DNA of 64,000 bases from a bacterium 210820-DFI.6.37 (GCA_020558355.1 JAJCKG010000005.1:1-64000); one strand, 5' to 3'; positions 27,520-36,556 are shown, counted from the first letter of the stretch. Numbers and translations: made by a program. The notes: a model not told the origin generated them from the sequence alone.

Positions 27520-28160
27520 CCCTTTACCCTGATTTTGATTTCCTTTCCTTCCTCATATCCATCCAGCGCCTTTACGGCTCCAATCACTACATTTTTCAAG
27601 GTATTTTTTACAAATGGAACCATAGGAATTTCTATCCCGTCTATGGTCAGAACCACATCAGCCTCTTCCTTTTTCTCTTCTGTTGCTTTTTCGATCAAAT
27701 CTGCCATTTTCTCTGCCTCCTTCAAACAATTGATAACCGGGAGCCCGTTGTACTGGGTCCTCTCTTCGGAAATGATCCCGGAAACCGCGATCACATTTTC
27801 ACTCATTCGCTTTTCAATATCTTCTTCTGTCCTGGCGGTAAGGATAGCCGGACAGTCCGCCCCGCTGTCCCCCTCCAGGATCACAAAATCCTCTTTGTAA
27901 TACTTTAAAACCGCGTCGATGTCCATTCTTCTGGAAAGCAGGATATCCGTTTCCCTGTTGCCCAAGGCAGTAACCCGCCGCGCTCCGGCCTGTCCGTGCC
28001 TGTAGGTATCGGTACCCGGCTGATCCATGGCAAACCCTTCATAATGGATATCCTTTACCGTTCCTACGCTGTATCCTCTCTTTCTCAGCTCTCTGATCAG
28101 AGCTATAACTGTCGTGGTTTTTCCTGTTTTGGAAAAGCCCTTTACCATTACGACTCGCAT
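27516..28160 (-). CDS. mobB: MobB-like molybdopterin cofactor GTPase
   Basis: A 214-residue P-loop protein. Walker A GFSKTGKTT at 8-16, then VGTVKDIHYEGFAMDQPGTDTYRHGQAGARRV typical of MobB (molybdopterin-guanine dinucleotide biosynthesis). The C-terminal ~50 residues (VVLTIDGIEIPMVPFVKNTLKN...) form an extra module not in E. coli MobB. It may help deliver or modify the pterin cofactor for the tungsten enzyme nearby. AAGGAG lies before the ATG. Confidence 0.88.
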   Translation of the reverse strand: MRVVMVKGFSKTGKTTTVIALIRELRKRGYSVGTVKDIHYEGFAMDQPGTDTYRHGQAGARRVTALGNRETDILLSRRMDIDAVLKYYKEDFVILEGDSGADCPAILTARTEEDIEKRMSENVIAVSGIISEERTQYNGLPVINCLKEAEKMADLIEKATEEKKEEADVVLTIDGIEIPMVPFVKNTLKNVVIGAVKALDGYEEGKEIKIRVKG

Positions 28161-28192
28161 ACCTTCTCCTTGCCGCTTTTTCTTTCTAAAAG

Positions 28193-28223
28193 AAAACCTT
28201 TCATGGAAAGCATGAAAGGTTTT
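28193..28223 (-). terminator. Terminator of the G5-NlpC/P60 gene
   Basis: A perfect 13-base stem (AAAACCTTTCATG and complement) with a 5-base loop; on the minus strand it is followed by C and TTTT. Lies between the NlpC/P60 stop and the mobB-like start. Confidence 0.9.
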
Positions 28224-28291
28224 AATTGGATTATTTCCTATTCCCGCAAAGTGATCCTTCCAATACTCCGCTGAGATACTCAGCTGCCGCG

Positions 28292-29335
28292 TTATTCTAT
28301 GATCCTTCTTACGGTTATAATTTTCTTATAGGTGGCGCTTCCCACTTTTATTCCGGTGCTCGGTGTACTGGCATGAACGATCTTTCCATTTCCGATATAG
28401 ATCGCCACATGACCCGCGTAGCAGATAATATCTCCCGGCTTTGCCTCACTGTATGAAACACCCTTTCCGCAGGAACGCTGCGCGCTGGATGAATGAGGCA
28501 GGGAAATGCCGAACTTGGCGTATACGCTCATGGTAAAGCCGGAACAGTCCGTACCGTTTGTCAGGCTGGAACCTCCATATACATAAGGGTTCCCTACGAA
28601 CTGGAGCGCGTAATTGACTACATCCTGTCCGGAACCTCTTCCCATAGCTGTTCCTCCGCGGGAAACAACAGCGGAAGCCTTGCTTGCGGTCATGGTTTTG
28701 GTGCCCTTCTGGATTACCTTTGTCGTCGGCTCTTTATCCACAGTTTCCGATATTTCTTCTTTGGAAACGGTTTTTCCGTTTTCCTTGACCACTTCACTTA
28801 CAATGGTCTTCTTTCCTTTTTTTCCTTTTGTTACGACCTTCTCTTCTCCAATATAAAGCTTGGAAGTCTCTTTATACTGGGTCTTATAGTCAATGGCCTC
28901 ACTTTTGGAAACCTTTTCCGTTGTGGTTACGGTCACCATAGGATCTGATCCCTCGTTGGCTGTAATCACCTGGTTTACGGCATCCTCTGTTTCGATGATT
29001 TTCGGAGACGGGTCTCCCCGCTTCAGCTCTTTTTCCGTTACGGTCACTTCCGGAGAGATGGTAGTTTCCTCTTCCTGTGTATTTTCCGTATTGTAGCTGT
29101 TTTTGATTCCTTCGATAATGGCGTTGCCCTCTTCCTGGCTCGCCACGACGAAGGTTTCCTTGTCTCCGATCTTTACGACCCACGGTTCCTCTACCTTCTC
29201 GCCGTCTTCCGCTATGGCGTAAGGTATTGTAAACTGCAGAAACGAGCATACTCCCAGGACAATAACCACGATGGCCAGCCCGATCACCGCAATTTCCATT
29301 TTTCGTTTAAACTTTACCGGGTGTTTTTCATTCAT
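28292..29335 (-). CDS. Secreted G5-domain NlpC/P60 cell-wall peptidase
   Basis: A 347-residue protein with a membrane anchor or uncleaved signal near residues 13-36, a short extracytoplasmic segment, a G5-like domain (about 140-220: VTVTTTEKVSKSEAIDYKTQ) and a C-terminal NlpC/P60 domain (235-347). Catalytic Cys is in GTDCSGF, His in GHVAIYIG and the third polar residue in IVHAS. It cleaves stem-peptide bonds in peptidoglycan; G5 domains often bind wall sugars. It lies inside the tungsten-enzyme block but has its own ribosome site and terminator, so a functional tie is doubtful. Confidence 0.92.
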   Translation of the reverse strand: MNEKHPVKFKRKMEIAVIGLAIVVIVLGVCSFLQFTIPYAIAEDGEKVEEPWVVKIGDKETFVVASQEEGNAIIEGIKNSYNTENTQEEETTISPEVTVTEKELKRGDPSPKIIETEDAVNQVITANEGSDPMVTVTTTEKVSKSEAIDYKTQYKETSKLYIGEEKVVTKGKKGKKTIVSEVVKENGKTVSKEEISETVDKEPTTKVIQKGTKTMTASKASAVVSRGGTAMGRGSGQDVVNYALQFVGNPYVYGGSSLTNGTDCSGFTMSVYAKFGISLPHSSSAQRSCGKGVSYSEAKPGDIICYAGHVAIYIGNGKIVHASTPSTGIKVGSATYKKIITVRRIIE

Positions 29336-29375
29336 AGTACCTTCCTTTGTTTTTCAGTAGCAACGGCTCCGCTCA

Positions 29376-29615
29376 TCAGCCTCCCGATATCTTCGAGTAA
29401 GCCTTGAGCTCGTCTCCCGGTGACAGCCGGTCATCAATCATGACGCGCATTCCGTTTACTGCCACAAATCCAAAGCTTGGGATTTCTTTATAATTAAGTC
29501 CCGCAACCCGCAGCGCTTCATCGCAGGTGCAGTTGTCCGGCACCTGGTATTTTCGTTCTTTATCTTCTCCGAAATACTTTTTTAAAGCGCCTCTTAATGT
29601 GATTGTAATTTCCAT
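29376..29615 (-). CDS. MoaD/ThiS-like sulfur carrier
   Basis: A 79-residue beta-grasp protein ending in Gly-Gly (SKISGG), the hallmark of ubiquitin-like sulfur carriers MoaD and ThiS. GGGAGGAG lies just before the ATG at 29615; the open frame to 29654 is not needed. Beside the tungsten oxidoreductase and MobB-like genes it most likely serves molybdopterin/tungstopterin dithiolene formation. Confidence 0.85.
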   Translation of the reverse strand: MEITITLRGALKKYFGEDKERKYQVPDNCTCDEALRVAGLNYKEIPSFGFVAVNGMRVMIDDRLSPGDELKAYSKISGG

Positions 29616-29630
29616 AACTCCTCCCTGTAA

Positions 29631-29664
29631 AAAAGAGTGTCGGATGTGCTCCAAACACTCTTTT
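29631..29664 (-). terminator. Terminator after the aldehyde oxidoreductase gene
   Basis: AAAAGAGTGT pairs with ACACTCTTTT around a 14-base loop; TTTTTT continues on the minus strand immediately before the MoaD-like ribosome site. A further palindrome (TTTTTGCTATAGCAAAAA, 29676-29693) lies between it and the stop. Confidence 0.8.
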
Positions 29665-29717
29665 ATTATAACGCATTTTTGCTATAGCAAAAAGTCATTT
29701 TTGCTTTTTTTTATAAT

Positions 29718-31493
29718 TTACAGGATGGAAGCGATGAGTTCCTCCGGCATCATGCCGTTTTCATCCCATCCCATAACCTCATAATACTGACTCAGAATAT
29801 CGTCAAATACTTCCTGCGGGATCACCTGTCCCTTTGCAGGGCCTGTCTTTAACGCTTCGGTTACGATACGCTTTGGCACCGTATCGTGGGCCCGGTTAAA
29901 GCCTTCTCTCTGGTTGAACGCGCGGCCGATGTTCAGAACCCGGCGTCCAATCTCGCCCATTTCTTCAACGGTCCACTCTTCTCCGGTGACCATGGTCAGC
30001 ATCTCCGCCATAAGCTCATAAGTAATGGTTCCCCAGAAGTCGCAGATGCACAGTGAGAATTTGATCGCGTTGGACTCGCCAAGGTCATATACCAGCTGTC
30101 CTTTATTTTCACCGGTATACGGAGGTACGGAGGCTTCAAAGACTTCCGCGTTCGGCGCGTAGGAACGCATATGGCACGCGCCACGGTCGGAAACCGCGTA
30201 GCAGACGGACATAGCCCAGGATCCGCGCGGCTCATACTGAGGGTATTCCAGACCCTTTACCTGCATAGCGAATTCTGTTCCTCCGAATTTTTCGGAAGCG
30301 CGTTTTGTTCCCAGCGCCAGATCAGCGCCAACGCCTTCCATTCTTCCCATCAGCTTTACATACTCAATCATCTTGTCCGCTTCGCCAAAACGGATGCCAA
30401 AGTCGTGAATGCCTTTTTCCGTCATCTCCATAGCCCAGATGATAGTGTCACCGGCGCTGATGGTATCAAGGCCCATGTCATCGCACACTTCATTGAATTT
30501 TACGATCTTTTCCGGATCCCGGTTTCCCGCGTTTGGCCCTGCCACCGCAATGGTCTCATATTCAGGACCTTCGCAGATCGCGTCGCCGATTTTCATAAAG
30601 TTTCCGCAGCCCAATCCGCAGCTTCCGCAGCCTCTCTTACCTACCCGGTAAGGCTTCATGGCGTCGCCGTTATATTCAGTCCAGCGCTCGTCTGTTGTAT
30701 CGGAGAAGTTTTTGACCGGCATGATACCGCCGTCGTTACACGCTTCAACAAAGGCGGTGGTTCCATCATCATAGATGTACTGGTTGTCATCGTTTACTAC
30801 ATCATTGCGCAGGATCTCAATGATTCGTTTCGTCGCGTTTTCAATATCCGGCACCTTTACGCCGCCTGTTCCCCGGATCAGGATCGCTTTTACATTTTTG
30901 GAACCCATAACCGCGCCGATTCCGCCTCTTCCTGCCTGTCTGTAGTAGTCGCAGTTGATACAGGACATGACGCCCAGATTTTCTCCCGATGGGCCGATAG
31001 AAAGGACGCTGTATTCCAGTCCGTATTTATCCGATAAGATCTTTTCTGTCTCGTGAGATCCTTTTCCCCACAGATCCTTCGCGTCTTTAAACCGGATCCT
31101 GTCGTTATCGATAATTATGTATCCCGGCTCCTTTAGTTTTCCTTCAAAGATGGCCATATCATAACCGGCAAATTTAAGACGGATCCCCACATGGCCGCCA
31201 ATGGAGCAGTCGTTCATGGTTCCTGTGGCCGGTGATTTTGCCGCAATGGAAAGCTTTCCGGAGCATGGAATCGGGGTTCCGGTAAACGGCCCGGTTGTTA
31301 AGAACAGCTTGTTTTCCGGTCCCAGGGGATCGATCCCTGGTTTTAGCTCTTCATACATATAACGGATCGCGAGGCCCTTGGAGCCTACATATTTTCTGGC
31401 AAAGTCCATACGAAGCGGTTCAAAGGACGCTCCTTTTTTTGTCAGATCAATTCTTAATACTTTATTCTGATATCCAAGCATTGGTTTTGTCAT
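29718..31493 (-). CDS. aor: Tungsten-dependent aldehyde ferredoxin oxidoreductase
   Basis: A 591-residue AOR-family enzyme. The N-terminal domain (to ~210) carries the pterin-binding segments (GSKGLAIRYMYEEL, SIGGHVGIRLKFAGYD, GRGGIGAVMGSKNVKAI). The [4Fe-4S] ligands are CGSCGLGC near 290 and a distal Cys in SLCICDFWG near 500. AOR enzymes oxidise aldehydes to acids with ferredoxin, or reduce acids, using a tungstopterin. It follows its ferredoxin gene by 14 bases and is controlled by the riboswitch upstream. W rather than Mo is inferred from the family. Confidence 0.94.
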   Translation of the reverse strand: MTKPMLGYQNKVLRIDLTKKGASFEPLRMDFARKYVGSKGLAIRYMYEELKPGIDPLGPENKLFLTTGPFTGTPIPCSGKLSIAAKSPATGTMNDCSIGGHVGIRLKFAGYDMAIFEGKLKEPGYIIIDNDRIRFKDAKDLWGKGSHETEKILSDKYGLEYSVLSIGPSGENLGVMSCINCDYYRQAGRGGIGAVMGSKNVKAILIRGTGGVKVPDIENATKRIIEILRNDVVNDDNQYIYDDGTTAFVEACNDGGIMPVKNFSDTTDERWTEYNGDAMKPYRVGKRGCGSCGLGCGNFMKIGDAICEGPEYETIAVAGPNAGNRDPEKIVKFNEVCDDMGLDTISAGDTIIWAMEMTEKGIHDFGIRFGEADKMIEYVKLMGRMEGVGADLALGTKRASEKFGGTEFAMQVKGLEYPQYEPRGSWAMSVCYAVSDRGACHMRSYAPNAEVFEASVPPYTGENKGQLVYDLGESNAIKFSLCICDFWGTITYELMAEMLTMVTGEEWTVEEMGEIGRRVLNIGRAFNQREGFNRAHDTVPKRIVTEALKTGPAKGQVIPQEVFDDILSQYYEVMGWDENGMMPEELIASIL

Positions 31494-31507
31494 GATTCTT
31501 CTCCTCC

Positions 31508-31894
31508 CTACTCAAATGTCAGCGCGTTCTGCGGGCAAATCTTTACGCATGTCGGATCGCCCTTGCAGGTGTCGCAGATATAAGCCTTTTCATCCCGGAT
31601 CTGTACAACATGTTTCGGACATTTATCAGCACACGCGCCGCATCCGATGCAGGCGTCCATATCCACTTCTATATATTCACCCAGCTTGATGGCGTCTACC
31701 GGGCAGGCCTTCGCGCACATGCCGCACAAGATGCAGAAATGGTCATGATACTTCAGGTTCCCGTTATCATAGCTGGTTTCAATCGCGATTCTCGCTTTGG
31801 ACGGAATGTATTCCCCCTCCTTCATGGCAGAACAGACCTGCGCGCAAAGCTGGCAGCCAATGCACTTTTCCTTCTTAAACTTCAGTCGTTTCAT
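31508..31894 (-). CDS. Four-cluster ferredoxin subunit of the AOR
   Basis: A 128-residue ferredoxin-like protein with four Cys motifs: CIGCQLCAQVCS, CILCGMCAKACPV, CIGCGACADKCPK and a C-terminal CDTCKGDPTCVKICP. This layout matches the electron-transfer subunit encoded beside AOR enzymes (AorA/HycB type). It ferries electrons between AOR and soluble ferredoxin. GGAAGAGGA precedes the ATG. First gene after the riboswitch terminator. Confidence 0.93.
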   Translation of the reverse strand: MKRLKFKKEKCIGCQLCAQVCSAMKEGEYIPSKARIAIETSYDNGNLKYHDHFCILCGMCAKACPVDAIKLGEYIEVDMDACIGCGACADKCPKHVVQIRDEKAYICDTCKGDPTCVKICPQNALTFE

Positions 31895-31937
31895 TTATTC
31901 CTCTTCCTTTCAACATAATAATCAGCTCCCCTTATAA

Positions 31938-31993
31938 ACAAAAAGCAAAGGCAAAGTCCAGCTGCGTTAAGCAACTCTGAGACTCTCCTTTGC
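31938..31993 (-). terminator. Riboswitch expression platform: intrinsic terminator
   Basis: On the minus strand GCAAAGG-AG-AGTC pairs with GACT-TTG-CCTTTGC around an inner AGTTGC-TTAAC-GCAGCT hairpin, followed by TTTTTGTTT. Its 5' arm uses the GGAG that closes the aptamer stem, so aptamer closure and terminator formation look mutually exclusive. If so, ligand binding would favour read-through. Confidence 0.8.
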
Positions 31994-32070
31994 ACAATGG
32001 CAGGCAATAAAATCGCTCTTATTACCCTGACGTCTCCGCCGGCACCGGGTGTCTTGCGGAGATTCGGAGC
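31981..32070 (-). ncRNA. Moco/Tuco-type riboswitch aptamer
   Basis: The leader of the AOR operon folds as expected for the Moco RNA motif: an outer CTCC/GGAG pairing, a stem CTCCGC/GCGGAG enclosing ACCCGGTGCCG, then GACGTCAGGG and a long stem CAGGGTAATAA/TTATTGCCTG. Moco RNA elements bind molybdenum or tungsten pterin cofactor and often sit before AOR genes. The tungsten gene behind it suggests a Tuco sensor. I recognised it from memory of the motif; a covariance search would settle it. Confidence 0.82.
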
Positions 32071-32096
32071 TATTCACTTATCATATTAATACTGCT

Positions 32097-32126
32097 ATTA
32101 TACCGCAATCCTTACAGAATTGTCAA
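32097..32126 (-). promoter_or_regulatory. Sigma-A promoter of the riboswitch-AOR operon
   Basis: On the minus strand TTGACA (32126-32121), 18-base spacer and TATAAT (32102-32097), placing the start about 20 bases before the aptamer. An inverted repeat AATTGTC/GACAATT (32118-32139) overlaps the -35 box and may be an operator or the tail hairpin of the upstream gene. Confidence 0.8.
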
Positions 32127-32169
32127 TTCTTCGACAATTACCTTTTTTGTACAATCTTGCTCTGTTTTG

Positions 32170-33258
32170 CTAAAGTTTTAATCCCTTTGCCAGATTGCAG
32201 ACAAAGTCCTGTACGTTGGTCACGATACCTCTGGCCGCCAGACTTCCCCGGTCACCCAGTTTATTTACCGCGAATTCGGAAGTATCGATGGTGTAAAAAT
32301 AGATCTGACGGATGGTTCCGTCCGGCATTACCCGGTAGCTTGGCGTCATATTTCCGGCAGCAATTGTATGAAGCACCGTAGCCATCCCGATCACGGTGGT
32401 GGCTTTCCGGATATGGCTTCTCACCGCGTCCTGCCCTACATAAGTATGCTCGTAGACTTCCGGAAGGGGACCGTCGTCCCGCAGAGAGCCATTGAGAACG
32501 AAGGGAACATCATGCTTTACACAGCTGTATATAATCCCGTTGGAGATATGCTCCTGTTCAATAAAGGCCGGGATGGAGCCATACTGGTTTACCTTGTTGA
32601 TAGTGTCAATATGGTTGTAATGGCCGTTAAAGTGGGGCCGCTGGGTACGGATGTCCTGACCCAGGGCAGTTCCAAGATAGGCCCCCTCCAGGTCATGAGT
32701 GGCAAGCGCGTTTCCCGCCAGCAGCGCGTCAACATAGCCGCCCGCCACCAGCTTTGAAAAAGCTTCTCTGGCTTCCGCGTCAAAGGCGCAGGCAGGGCCC
32801 AGAACCCATACCACATATCCGTGTTTTTTCTCATATTTCAACAGTTCCTGCAGCTGTTCATAGTCATAGGAAAAGGCGGTTTCCCTGCTTCGGCTCTGAC
32901 GGAAGGCAAAAGGCGCGTCCTCCGCCTTTTCCTCTTTAAAGCCGTCCGCGTGAACATAGATGCCGTCTTCACAGTTCTCAGTCCTGCCGGTAACGATCTT
33001 ATCTCCCTGCTTTATATTTCGGAATTCCCGTATATAAATCTTTCCATTTTCATAAACAGCTACACAGTCCATTCTGGATTCTTCCGCTAAAAGCCACTGT
33101 CCATGGATTTTAAAGTATTCCGGAAAAATAGAAGTTGCGTGGAAATGGTCCGGCGCCGCCATATCCTTCGGCGCCAGTACCAGCTTCGCGTCCGGAGCAT
33201 TTACAAAGATTTCCTTTGTAAAGTCCGGCGCTGTATATGGACGTAATTTAAAAGTCAT
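32170..33258 (-). CDS. COG1915/TIGR00300 family protein (ornithine cyclodeaminase-like domain)
   Basis: A 362-residue protein of the TIGR00300 'LOR/SDH' family. Core signatures: GNALATHDLEGAYLGTALGQD, HYNHIDTINK, VPFVLNGSLRDDGPLPEVYE, VIGMATVLHTIAAGNMTPSY and LGDRGSLAARGIVTNVQDF. An archaeal member has been reported as an NAD-type ornithine cyclodeaminase, and the cyanobacterial arginine dihydrolase ArgZ/AgrE carries this domain at its C-terminus. The protein lacks the N-terminal guanidine-modifying domain of ArgZ. The activity here is therefore uncertain. It lies upstream of the AOR promoter with no clear terminator between. Confidence 0.75.
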   Translation of the reverse strand: MTFKLRPYTAPDFTKEIFVNAPDAKLVLAPKDMAAPDHFHATSIFPEYFKIHGQWLLAEESRMDCVAVYENGKIYIREFRNIKQGDKIVTGRTENCEDGIYVHADGFKEEKAEDAPFAFRQSRSRETAFSYDYEQLQELLKYEKKHGYVVWVLGPACAFDAEAREAFSKLVAGGYVDALLAGNALATHDLEGAYLGTALGQDIRTQRPHFNGHYNHIDTINKVNQYGSIPAFIEQEHISNGIIYSCVKHDVPFVLNGSLRDDGPLPEVYEHTYVGQDAVRSHIRKATTVIGMATVLHTIAAGNMTPSYRVMPDGTIRQIYFYTIDTSEFAVNKLGDRGSLAARGIVTNVQDFVCNLAKGLKL

Positions 33259-33305
33259 AATAACAAATTCTCCCTCACGATGAAAGCTTTCCTGTAAGCT
33301 ACCCG

Positions 33306-34583
33306 TTATTTCTTTGTAATGCGGTCAATACCCATGTAAGGTCTCAGCGCTTCCGGAACTACAACCGAGCCATCCGCCTGCTGATAGTTTTCCAGAATAG
33401 CCGCGACCGTTCTGCCTACTGCCAGACCGGAGCCGTTCAGGGTATGAACAAATTCCGGTTTTCCCTTTTCCTTTGGCCGGAAACGGATATTTCCTCTTCT
33501 TGCCTGGAAGCTTTCAAAGTTGCTGCAGGAAGAAATTTCTACATATCTTCCGTAGCTCGGCATCCACACTTCGATATCATATGTCATTGCGGAAGAGAAG
33601 CCGAGATCACCTGTGGAGAGTCTTACCACTCGATACGGGATCTCCAGTCTCTTGAGAACTTCCTCCGCCGCCGCGGTAAGAAGCTCCAGTTCTTTATAGG
33701 ATTCTTCCGGATGTACGAATTTTACCAGTTCAACCTTATTGAACTGATGCTGCCGGATCAGACCCCTGGTGTCTCTGCCCGCGGAACCCGCTTCTTTTCT
33801 GAAACATGGGGTATAGGCAGTGTAGTATACCGGAAGTTCATCGTAATCCAGTATCTCGTTCATCCGCAGATTTGTAACAGGCACCTCCGCGGTGGGAATC
33901 AGGAAAAAGTCCTTTGCCGGAACATGGAACATATCATCTTCGAATTTTGGAAGCTGTCCCGTTCCGATCATAGAATCCCGATTTACCATAAACGGAGGAA
34001 GAATCTCTGTAAAGCCGTGTTCCTCTGTGTGAAGATTCAGCATAAAGTTGATGACTGACCGCTCCAATCTTGCGCCCAGGCCCTTGTATACAGTAAATCT
34101 TGTGCCCGCGATCTTAGATGCCCGTTCAAAATCCAGAATATCCAGATCCTGACCTACATCCCAGTGAGCTTTCTCTTCAAAATCAAAGGTTCTCGGTTCG
34201 CCCCATTTGCGAAGCTCCACATTGTCGCTGTCATCAGCGCCCACCTGAACATCCTTATAAGGTGTATTTGGAATATTGAGAAGCGCGTCACGCAGCTGCG
34301 CCTCTACTTCACTGACTTCCGAATCCAGTGTTTTGATTTCTTCAGAAAGGGCTTTCAGTTCTTTCATCAGCTCGCTTGGATCCTGGCCCGCTTTTTTCAT
34401 TTTCGGAATTTCTTTGGAAGCAGTACTCTGCTTATTTTTCATCTGCTCCACTTTTGCGAGAATCGCTCTTCTTTTTTTGTCGTACTCCAGAACCTTATCG
34501 ATCCCAAAATCGCCCTGTCCTCTGGATTCTACCGCTTTTTTAACGTTTTCGAAATCTTCTCTTAATCTTTTGATGTCTAACAT
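33306..34583 (-). CDS. serS: Seryl-tRNA synthetase
   Basis: A 425-residue class II synthetase. An N-terminal long coiled-coil arm (about 30-105) binds the tRNA-Ser variable arm; motif 2 is [25 protein letters not shown] and motif 3 is [17 protein letters not shown]. It charges tRNA-Ser. AGGAG lies before the ATG, 9 bases after the glutamine synthetase stop, so the two are likely cotranscribed. Confidence 0.97.
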   Translation of the reverse strand: MLDIKRLREDFENVKKAVESRGQGDFGIDKVLEYDKKRRAILAKVEQMKNKQSTASKEIPKMKKAGQDPSELMKELKALSEEIKTLDSEVSEVEAQLRDALLNIPNTPYKDVQVGADDSDNVELRKWGEPRTFDFEEKAHWDVGQDLDILDFERASKIAGTRFTVYKGLGARLERSVINFMLNLHTEEHGFTEILPPFMVNRDSMIGTGQLPKFEDDMFHVPAKDFFLIPTAEVPVTNLRMNEILDYDELPVYYTAYTPCFRKEAGSAGRDTRGLIRQHQFNKVELVKFVHPEESYKELELLTAAAEEVLKRLEIPYRVVRLSTGDLGFSSAMTYDIEVWMPSYGRYVEISSCSNFESFQARRGNIRFRPKEKGKPEFVHTLNGSGLAVGRTVAAILENYQQADGSVVVPEALRPYMGIDRITKK

Positions 34584-34592
34584 AGCCCACTC

Positions 34593-36509
34593 CTAAAATA
34601 AATTTTTCTTATATATTATGTACAAATCCGTTAACTCTTTTACCTTTTCCTGCATCTCGATCTGCAGGGAGGACGCTGTTTCAAAATCCTTCCGGTCCAG
34701 CGCGCGGACGATTCTTGTCAGGAGACACTGCTCATTCAGCTTGTCTCTTCCCAGGAAGTTGCGGATGGTATTGATCTTCTCCCAATAAACCACATCGTAA
34801 TCCACACAGTCACTGTCATCGTGGCATTTCACACACTGACGAACCAGGTCCATGGTGTTTGGAACGATCCGGTTATGAAGCTCTGTGGCCCACTGAGCCA
34901 GAATCGCTTCCCGATAGGACTCTAGTGTAATCTTGGTCATAACATCATCCCTCTGGAAGACCTTCAGCTTTTCCGGCTGATCTTCAAAGGCGCAGATGTT
35001 TTCCCATACTGTCCGCGGCACCCGTCCAAACAGCTCATTGCGTTCCTGCTCCGTGTATTCTTCAAAAACGTCCAATTCACTGCGGTAGAGCCGGTCTTTT
35101 TCCAGGTAAAAGTCCTCCTGCCCATATTCCTTTGAGATGGAAAGCTCCAGTTCTTTTGGCGTTTTTCCCGCTTCCAGGGCAGCCTTGATTCCATCCAGCA
35201 TAGCCATATAAGAAGCCGCCAGCACCAGGTATGTATTGCTCTTTGGGTTAGGCGCCCGCAGCTCAAAACGGGTCGCCATTGGGTTTTCCACATCCCGCAC
35301 CAGTCCTACCAGCACGGTACGGTTTCTGGAAGGCAGCTTTACGCCGTGTCCCAGAGAAGTAACGACACAAACCGGAGCTTCGTATCCCGGCTTCAGACGG
35401 TTGAACGCGTCGTTAGTCGCGCTTACAAAAGGATTTACCACTTCGTAGTTTTTCAGAATACCCATCAGAGCGCCGAAGCCAATAGGGCTGAGGAAGTCCT
35501 CCCGCATATCCTTCGCTGCAAAGAGATTGATTCTGCGGCCATCCTTCAGCTTTGCCGCCAGTCCCATATGGGTATGTTCTCCGCTTCCGGCTACGCCCTC
35601 CATAGGCTTTGCCATAAAGGTAACATCCAGTCCGTGAAGACGGAAAATATCTCTTACAACGTATTTAATATGGTTTTCATTGTCAGCGGCCTGGATCGCT
35701 GTGGAGAATTTCCAGTCGATTTCCAGCTGCTCCATAACATGGTCGTAATTTCCAGAGTTTCCGATTTTGGCTTTGACTCCGCCCACCTCTTTGTGGCCCA
35801 TTTCCATTTCTACGCCGTATTTATCCAGAATCAGCATGACTTCTTCCAGAGCTGTCCTTACCGGCCCTGTGGTTCTCTTCCAGTACTGTTCCTTCAGAAT
35901 CTGCGCCGTAGACAGCTGTTCCCGGTCCGCTTCATCATCCGGGGTTTTTACCCAGAATTCCAGCTCCGTTGCCGCGGTAATTTCCAGCTTTTCGATTTCG
36001 TCCGCGCTGTCGATAGGCAGATGCTGGAACACATAAGGGTTCTTTCTTATAATTTCTAAAAGATCCCGTTTGAAATTAATGATGGCGTCTCGAAGGATAA
36101 CTCTTGATCCAACCTCCGCGACATCGTTATGTACCAGGAAGGAGGGAATACGCAGCGTTCCTACCGGAAGGCCGGTTTCCCGGTCCACATGCTTGAAGTT
36201 GTGGTCTACATACCAGTTCACTTCTGTATCAGGAATAATATCCACTTTCGCGTTGTTCAGTTCCGCGATCTTAGGAAGCACTACGCTGGACCCATCGGTC
36301 TGTACCCCGACAGTAAGGAATTTTTCCAGATCCTCCAGAAAAAGCCCTGCCGGAATTTTTTCATCCGTATCATGCCCTCCTACATCGATTCCCACCAGAG
36401 ATACAAATCTCACCTCAGGGTGGGCCTTCAGCGCGTTGGTGATCTCTTCCGGGGAATGATTTTCCGCCGGAATCGAAAACAACATTTTATCCAAGTCAAA
36501 ATCTAACAT
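34593..36509 (-). CDS. glnA: Glutamine synthetase with C-terminal extension
   Basis: A 638-residue type I-like glutamine synthetase. The N-terminal beta-grasp includes GVQTDGSSVVLPKI; the catalytic domain has KPMEGVAGSGEHTHMGL, SRNRTVLVGLVRD and TRFELRAPNPKSNTYL. A typical GSI has about 440-470 residues; here a helical tail from about 520 to 638 (including CVKCHDDSDC, then a coiled-coil-like end) is added. It makes glutamine from glutamate, ammonia and ATP, and would assimilate ammonia released by the carbamoylases. AAGGAG precedes the ATG. Confidence 0.88.
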   Translation of the reverse strand: MLDFDLDKMLFSIPAENHSPEEITNALKAHPEVRFVSLVGIDVGGHDTDEKIPAGLFLEDLEKFLTVGVQTDGSSVVLPKIAELNNAKVDIIPDTEVNWYVDHNFKHVDRETGLPVGTLRIPSFLVHNDVAEVGSRVILRDAIINFKRDLLEIIRKNPYVFQHLPIDSADEIEKLEITAATELEFWVKTPDDEADREQLSTAQILKEQYWKRTTGPVRTALEEVMLILDKYGVEMEMGHKEVGGVKAKIGNSGNYDHVMEQLEIDWKFSTAIQAADNENHIKYVVRDIFRLHGLDVTFMAKPMEGVAGSGEHTHMGLAAKLKDGRRINLFAAKDMREDFLSPIGFGALMGILKNYEVVNPFVSATNDAFNRLKPGYEAPVCVVTSLGHGVKLPSRNRTVLVGLVRDVENPMATRFELRAPNPKSNTYLVLAASYMAMLDGIKAALEAGKTPKELELSISKEYGQEDFYLEKDRLYRSELDVFEEYTEQERNELFGRVPRTVWENICAFEDQPEKLKVFQRDDVMTKITLESYREAILAQWATELHNRIVPNTMDLVRQCVKCHDDSDCVDYDVVYWEKINTIRNFLGRDKLNEQCLLTRIVRALDRKDFETASSLQIEMQEKVKELTDLYIIYKKNLF

Positions 36510-36556
36510 TAAAAGCTACTCCTTTCAGCTCTATCAATATCTTTCTCAAACAGGCG

